Positions 4,300 to 7,092 of a stretch of 7,092 nt of DNA are shown here, piece after piece. The position numbers and the translations under genes were made by a program. The stretch covers positions 1,985 to 9,076 of the forward strand of contig DOUW01000092.1 of the NCBI GenBank assembly GCA_003520365.1, read 5' to 3'. The DNA is from Massilia sp. (GTDB lineage Bacteria > Pseudomonadota > Gammaproteobacteria > Burkholderiales > Burkholderiaceae_D). A model generated the notes under the pieces. The model had not been told where the DNA came from. It made no database searches and saw only the letters and a list, made by a program, of their open reading frames with translations. The stretch's first letter is position 1, and each line of letters begins with the position of its first letter.

Positions 4300-5568
4300 A
4301 TGAAAAAACAACTTCATTACCTGCTGTTCAGCGCCACCCTCCTGATCGGGTCGGCAGCGAACGCCCAGCTGCAAGTCGAAATCGCCGGCGTGGGCAGCAA
4401 CCAGATTCCGGTCGCCGTCGCGGCCTTCGCCGACGAAGGCGTGGCCCCGGCCCAGGTGTCGGCCGTGATCCGCGCCGACCTCGAGCGCAGCGGCGTGTTC
4501 AAGGTGATCGACGCCGGCCAGGTCATCAGCGACAGCGCCAATGTCGACGTGAATACCTGGAAGGCACGCGGCGCCGACGCCCTGGTGATCGGCAGCGTCA
4601 CGCGCCAGCCGGACGGCCGCTTCGCCGTGCGCTACAAGCTGCTCGACACCGTCAAGGGCGGCCAGCTGTCCTCGCTGGGCGGCGAAGTGCAGCCGCGCTA
4701 CACCCGCCTGCAGGCGCACCGCATCGCCGACGACGTCTACGAGAAGCTGACCGGCGTGCGCGGCATCTTCTCGACCCGCATCGCCTACGTGAAGGAAAAC
4801 CGCGCCGGCCGAAACTACGCGCTGGCGGTGGCCGATGCCGACGGCGAGAACGAGATCGTCGCCGTGCAGGGCAAGGAGCCGATCATCTCGCCGTCTTGGT
4901 CGCCGGACGGCGGCAAGGTCGCCTACGTTTCCTTCGAGGACCGCAAGCCGGTCATCTACATGCAGGACCTGGTCACCGGCAAGCGCCGCGTGATCGCCAA
5001 CGAAAAAGGCAGCAATTCGGCGCCGTCGTGGTCGCCGGACGGCAGCAAGCTGGCGATCGCCCTGTCGAAGTCGGGCAGCTACCAGGTCTACGTCGTCAAC
5101 GCCGACGGTTCGGGCCTGCGCCGCCTGAGCAACAGCAACGGCATCGACACCGAACCGCAGTTCTCGGCCGACGGCCAGAGCATCTATTTCACGAGCGACC
5201 GCAGCGGCGGTCCGCAGATCTACAAAATGAGCGCGAGCGGCGGCAACGCCCAACGCGTCACCTTCAACGGCAGCTATAACATCAGCCCGCGCGTGTCTCC
5301 AGACGGCAAGACCCTGGCCTGGATCTCGCAGCGCGATGGCGGTTTCTCCCTTTATGCGATGGACCTGGCCAGCGGCCAGGAGCTGCGCCTGGCCGATGGG
5401 GCCACCGAACCGAGTTTTTCGCCTAACGGCAAGTACATCATGTATGCGAACAAAGGCGGCGGGCGTACCTCGCTGGCCGTGGTTTCGGTGGATGGACGGG
5501 TCAAGCAACGCCTGACCACCAAAGCGGGAAACATTCGGGAGCCCAGCTGGGGTCCTTTCATGAAGTAA
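4300..5568 (+). CDS. tolB: Periplasmic beta-propeller protein TolB
   Basis: A 422-residue TolB with a Sec signal peptide; likely cleavage is SAANA|Q after residue 22. The N-terminal alpha/beta domain runs from about 23 to 165. The C-terminal six-bladed propeller is marked by PD40/WD40-like repeats: SPSWSPDGGKVAY near 197, APSWSPDGSKLAI near 241, EPQFSADGQSIYF near 285, SPRVSPDGKTLAW near 329 and EPSFSPNGKYIMY near 370. The protein ends REPSWGPFMK, a typical TolB C-terminus. TolB binds Pal through the propeller and TolA through its N-terminal end, cycling Pal to the division site. The start follows a weak GAGAT element. Upstream, the 33-bp gap after tolA holds a T7 run (4280-4286) but no stem, so it is not a terminator. 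Length matches the family. Confidence 0.96.
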   Translation: MKKQLHYLLFSATLLIGSAANAQLQVEIAGVGSNQIPVAVAAFADEGVAPAQVSAVIRADLERSGVFKVIDAGQVISDSANVDVNTWKARGADALVIGSVTRQPDGRFAVRYKLLDTVKGGQLSSLGGEVQPRYTRLQAHRIADDVYEKLTGVRGIFSTRIAYVKENRAGRNYALAVADADGENEIVAVQGKEPIISPSWSPDGGKVAYVSFEDRKPVIYMQDLVTGKRRVIANEKGSNSAPSWSPDGSKLAIALSKSGSYQVYVVNADGSGLRRLSNSNGIDTEPQFSADGQSIYFTSDRSGGPQIYKMSASGGNAQRVTFNGSYNISPRVSPDGKTLAWISQRDGGFSLYAMDLASGQELRLADGATEPSFSPNGKYIMYANKGGGRTSLAVVSVDGRVKQRLTTKAGNIREPSWGPFMK

Positions 5569-5592
5569 AGAAGTAAATCACTAACCAAGACC

Positions 5593-5598
5593 AGGAGA
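5593..5598 (+). promoter_or_regulatory. Ribosome binding site of pal
   Basis: AGGAGA followed by an A-rich spacer of 6 nt before the ATG at 5605. This strong site fits the high copy number of Pal relative to the other Tol proteins. Confidence 0.75.
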
Positions 5599-5604
5599 AA
5601 AAAT

Positions 5605-6129
5605 ATGCGCAATGTAAAGAGCCTCGGCTTCATCATCGCCACCGCTGCCCTGCTCGCAGCTTGCAAAACCCCAGTGCCGGCAGAAGCCCCGGCCGTCGTC
5701 GAGAAGTCGCCTGAGCCGGCAGCGGCCCCAGCCGACGCGCGCGACATCCAGCCGGTCGAAACCGCGACCGTCGATCCGCTGAACGACCCGAAAGGCGTGC
5801 TGGCCAACCGCAGCATCTACTTCGACTTCGACAGCTACGTCGTCCGTGAAGACGGCAAGCCGGTCGTCGAGAACCACTCGGCTTACCTGAACAAGAACAA
5901 GGAACGCAAGGTCCTGATCCAGGGCAACACCGACGAGCGCGGCGGCACCGAATACAACCTGGCCCTGGGCCAGAAGCGCGCCGAAGCCGTCCGTCGTTCG
6001 ATGGCATCGCTGGGCGTTGCCGAGAACCAGATGGAAGCCGTGTCGCTGGGCGAAGAAAAGCCGAAGGCAACCGGTTCGGGCGAAGCCGCCTGGGCTGAAA
6101 ACCGTCGTGCGGACATCGTGTACCAGTAA
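5605..6129 (+). CDS. pal: Peptidoglycan-associated lipoprotein Pal
   Basis: A 174-residue outer-membrane lipoprotein. The lipoprotein signal peptide ends in the lipobox LAAC with the lipidated Cys at 20; residue +2 is Lys, not Asp, which fits outer-membrane sorting. A flexible Pro/Ala/Glu linker (22-60) precedes an OmpA-like peptidoglycan-binding domain (about 66-174) with SIYFDFDSY (70-78) and GNTDERGGTEYNLALGQKRA (107-126). Asp110 and Arg125 are spaced as the residues that hold diaminopimelate in OmpA-family domains, and NRRADIVYQ closes the fold. Pal anchors the outer membrane to peptidoglycan and is handled by TolB/TolA during constriction. The length is as in E. coli (173). The gap after tolB is 36 bp, and a strong terminator follows. 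Confidence 0.97.
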   Translation: MRNVKSLGFIIATAALLAACKTPVPAEAPAVVEKSPEPAAAPADARDIQPVETATVDPLNDPKGVLANRSIYFDFDSYVVREDGKPVVENHSAYLNKNKERKVLIQGNTDERGGTEYNLALGQKRAEAVRRSMASLGVAENQMEAVSLGEEKPKATGSGEAAWAENRRADIVYQ

Positions 6130-6170
6130 TATTGTCTGATCGGTTCGGTTAAGACCGGATTAATTGACAG

Positions 6171-6214
6171 CGGGGCGGGTGCAGTGCAGACTGCAACCCG
6201 CCCCGTTTTCCTTT
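6171..6214 (+). terminator. Strong Rho-independent terminator after pal
   Basis: CGGGGCGGGT (6171-6180) pairs with ACCCGCCCCG (6196-6205). The stem continues after a bulged A with GCAGT/ACTGC, leaving a GCAG loop. TTTTCCTTT follows directly. The GC-rich stem of about 15 bp plus the T-run is a canonical intrinsic terminator. It ends or attenuates the ybgC-pal transcript before cpoB. Confidence 0.88.
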
Positions 6215-6247
6215 GCAACACCGGATAAGTTTAGAAAGAACGACGAC

Positions 6248-7003
6248 ATGATGAAACTGGTTCCGTCCCGCCTTGCCTGCCTCCTGATCGCCGCCTGGCT
6301 GCCGCTGCAGGCCAGCGCCGGCATTCTCGAGGACGACGAAGCGCGCAAGGCCATTCTCGACCTGCGCGCCAAGGTCGACAACATCGCGCGCGACCTGAGC
6401 GGCCGTCTCGACAACAAGGCGGACAAGAGCGCAACGCTCGACATGCTGAACCAGCACGAGCAGACGATGTCCGAGATCGCCAAGCTGCGCGGCCAGATCG
6501 AAGTGCTGGCCAACGAAGTGGCCAAGGCGCAGAACGCCCAGCGCACCCTGTACGCCGACCTCGACGCCCGCATGAAGAAGCTCGAACCGCAACAGACGAC
6601 CATCGACGGCCAGTCCGTCGCCGTCCTGCCGTCCGAAAAGCAAGCCTACGACGCGGCCATGACCACCTTCCAGTCGGGCGACTACAAGGCCGCGGCCGCC
6701 GCCCTGCAGGACTTCGTCAAGCGCTATCCCGAGTCGGCCTACGCCGCCAATGCCCAATACTGGCTAGGCAACGCCTACTACGCCCAGCGCGACTACAAGA
6801 AGGCGATCGCCGCCCAGGAAGTGGTCACCACCACCTACGCCGGCAGCCCGAAGGCCGCCGACGCGATGCTGAACATGGCCACCAGCTACGCCGAGCTGAA
6901 GGACCTGGCGCGCGCCAAGAAAACCCTGCAGCAACTGGTCTCGAAGTTCCCCGGCACCCCGGCCGCGCAATCGGCCAAGGACCGCCTGGCGGTGCTGAAA
7001 TAA
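6248..7003 (+). CDS. cpoB: Cell division coordinator CpoB (YbgF)
   Basis: A 251-residue periplasmic protein. The signal peptide ends at QASA|G (residue 24). A coiled-coil trimerisation region (about 30-112) contains the conserved KLRGQIE (79-85). A C-terminal domain with three TPR units follows, at about 131-164, 168-201 and 205-238, with YWLGNAYYAQRDYKKAI and SPKAADAMLNMATSY typical of the YbgF family. In E. coli CpoB binds TolA and PBP1B and coordinates outer-membrane constriction with septal peptidoglycan synthesis. The ATG at 6248 is used because the signal peptide begins there; a TTG-initiated extension would run through the terminator. The Shine-Dalgarno site (GAAAGAA) is weak, and Met2 could also start. 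The gene is set 118 bp apart from pal. Length is close to E. coli CpoB (263). Confidence 0.94.
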   Translation: MMKLVPSRLACLLIAAWLPLQASAGILEDDEARKAILDLRAKVDNIARDLSGRLDNKADKSATLDMLNQHEQTMSEIAKLRGQIEVLANEVAKAQNAQRTLYADLDARMKKLEPQQTTIDGQSVAVLPSEKQAYDAAMTTFQSGDYKAAAAALQDFVKRYPESAYAANAQYWLGNAYYAQRDYKKAIAAQEVVTTTYAGSPKAADAMLNMATSYAELKDLARAKKTLQQLVSKFPGTPAAQSAKDRLAVLK

Positions 7004-7033
7004 AGTTTTGCAGCAAGATTGTGGCGTGAACGT

Positions 7034-7062
7034 TTGACAGCACAGCGTCCTGCCCCTATAAT
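7034..7062 (+). promoter_or_regulatory. Consensus sigma70 promoter for the tRNA
   Basis: TTGACA (7034-7039), a spacer of exactly 17 bp, then TATAAT (7057-7062). Both hexamers are perfect. Transcription would start near 7069, leaving a 5-7 nt leader before the tRNA for RNase P to remove. It lies 31 bp after the cpoB stop. Confidence 0.92.
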
Positions 7063-7074
7063 CTTGCTTCTTTC

Positions 7075-7092
7075 GGGTCGTTAGCTCAGCTG
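7075..7092 (+). tRNA. 5' end of a tRNA, probably tRNA-Lys (partial)
   Basis: The last 18 bases are GGGTCGTTAGCTCAGCTG. They read as a 7-nt acceptor arm (GGGTCGT), T8, A9, the D-stem GCTC and the start of the D-loop (AGCTG). The acceptor half matches bacterial tRNA-Lys from memory (E. coli GGGUCGUUAGCUCAG). The anticodon is outside the window, so the amino acid is inferred. The perfect promoter just upstream supports a real stable-RNA gene. Confidence 0.85.

Noticed and set aside
4246..5508. 420-codon minus-strand frame opposite tolB
   Set aside because: Shadow frame; tolB on the plus strand has a signal peptide and propeller repeats, while the antisense product has no domain features.

Overview
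The window is GC-rich DNA from a betaproteobacterium. Protein similarity from memory, codon use and the glyA / ydfG / ybgC-tol-pal-cpoB / tRNA layout suggest Oxalobacteraceae (Massilia/Telluria/Janthinobacterium group). The genus is an inference and no database search was possible.

Left part (1-655): the 5' end of glyA (serine hydroxymethyltransferase) runs leftwards off the window. Its long leader is the most interesting stretch here. On the minus strand it reads: a sigma70-type promoter (554-582), a ZTP (pfl) riboswitch aptamer (about 441-539), a 161-bp palindromic element with terminal inverted repeats and a likely CAAG target duplication (250-410), then the glyA ribosome binding site and start. 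The element therefore sits between the riboswitch and the gene it should control. It folds into one long imperfect hairpin with T-runs on both sides, so it could alter or break the switch.

Middle left (656-1668): a complete short-chain dehydrogenase, the YdfG orthologue (248 aa), diverges from glyA. It is followed by a hairpin repeat and about 200 bp in which only a weak candidate promoter for the tol operon is seen.

Centre and right (1669-7003): a complete Tol-Pal locus in the classical order ybgC-tolQ-tolR-tolA-tolB-pal-cpoB, all on the plus strand and all apparently intact. TolQ and TolR form the proton-driven inner-membrane motor. TolA spans the periplasm. TolB and the lipoprotein Pal form the outer-membrane and peptidoglycan side. 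CpoB links the machine to peptidoglycan synthesis at division. YbgC is a hotdog-fold acyl-CoA thioesterase. Gaps from ybgC to pal are 15-36 bp, but pal and cpoB are separated by 118 bp containing a strong intrinsic terminator.

Right edge (7034-7092): a textbook sigma70 promoter (TTGACA, 17 bp, TATAAT) precedes the first 18 nt of a tRNA, probably tRNA-Lys.

No wholly new protein system is visible. The novelty candidate is the mobile palindrome inserted within a riboswitch-controlled leader.
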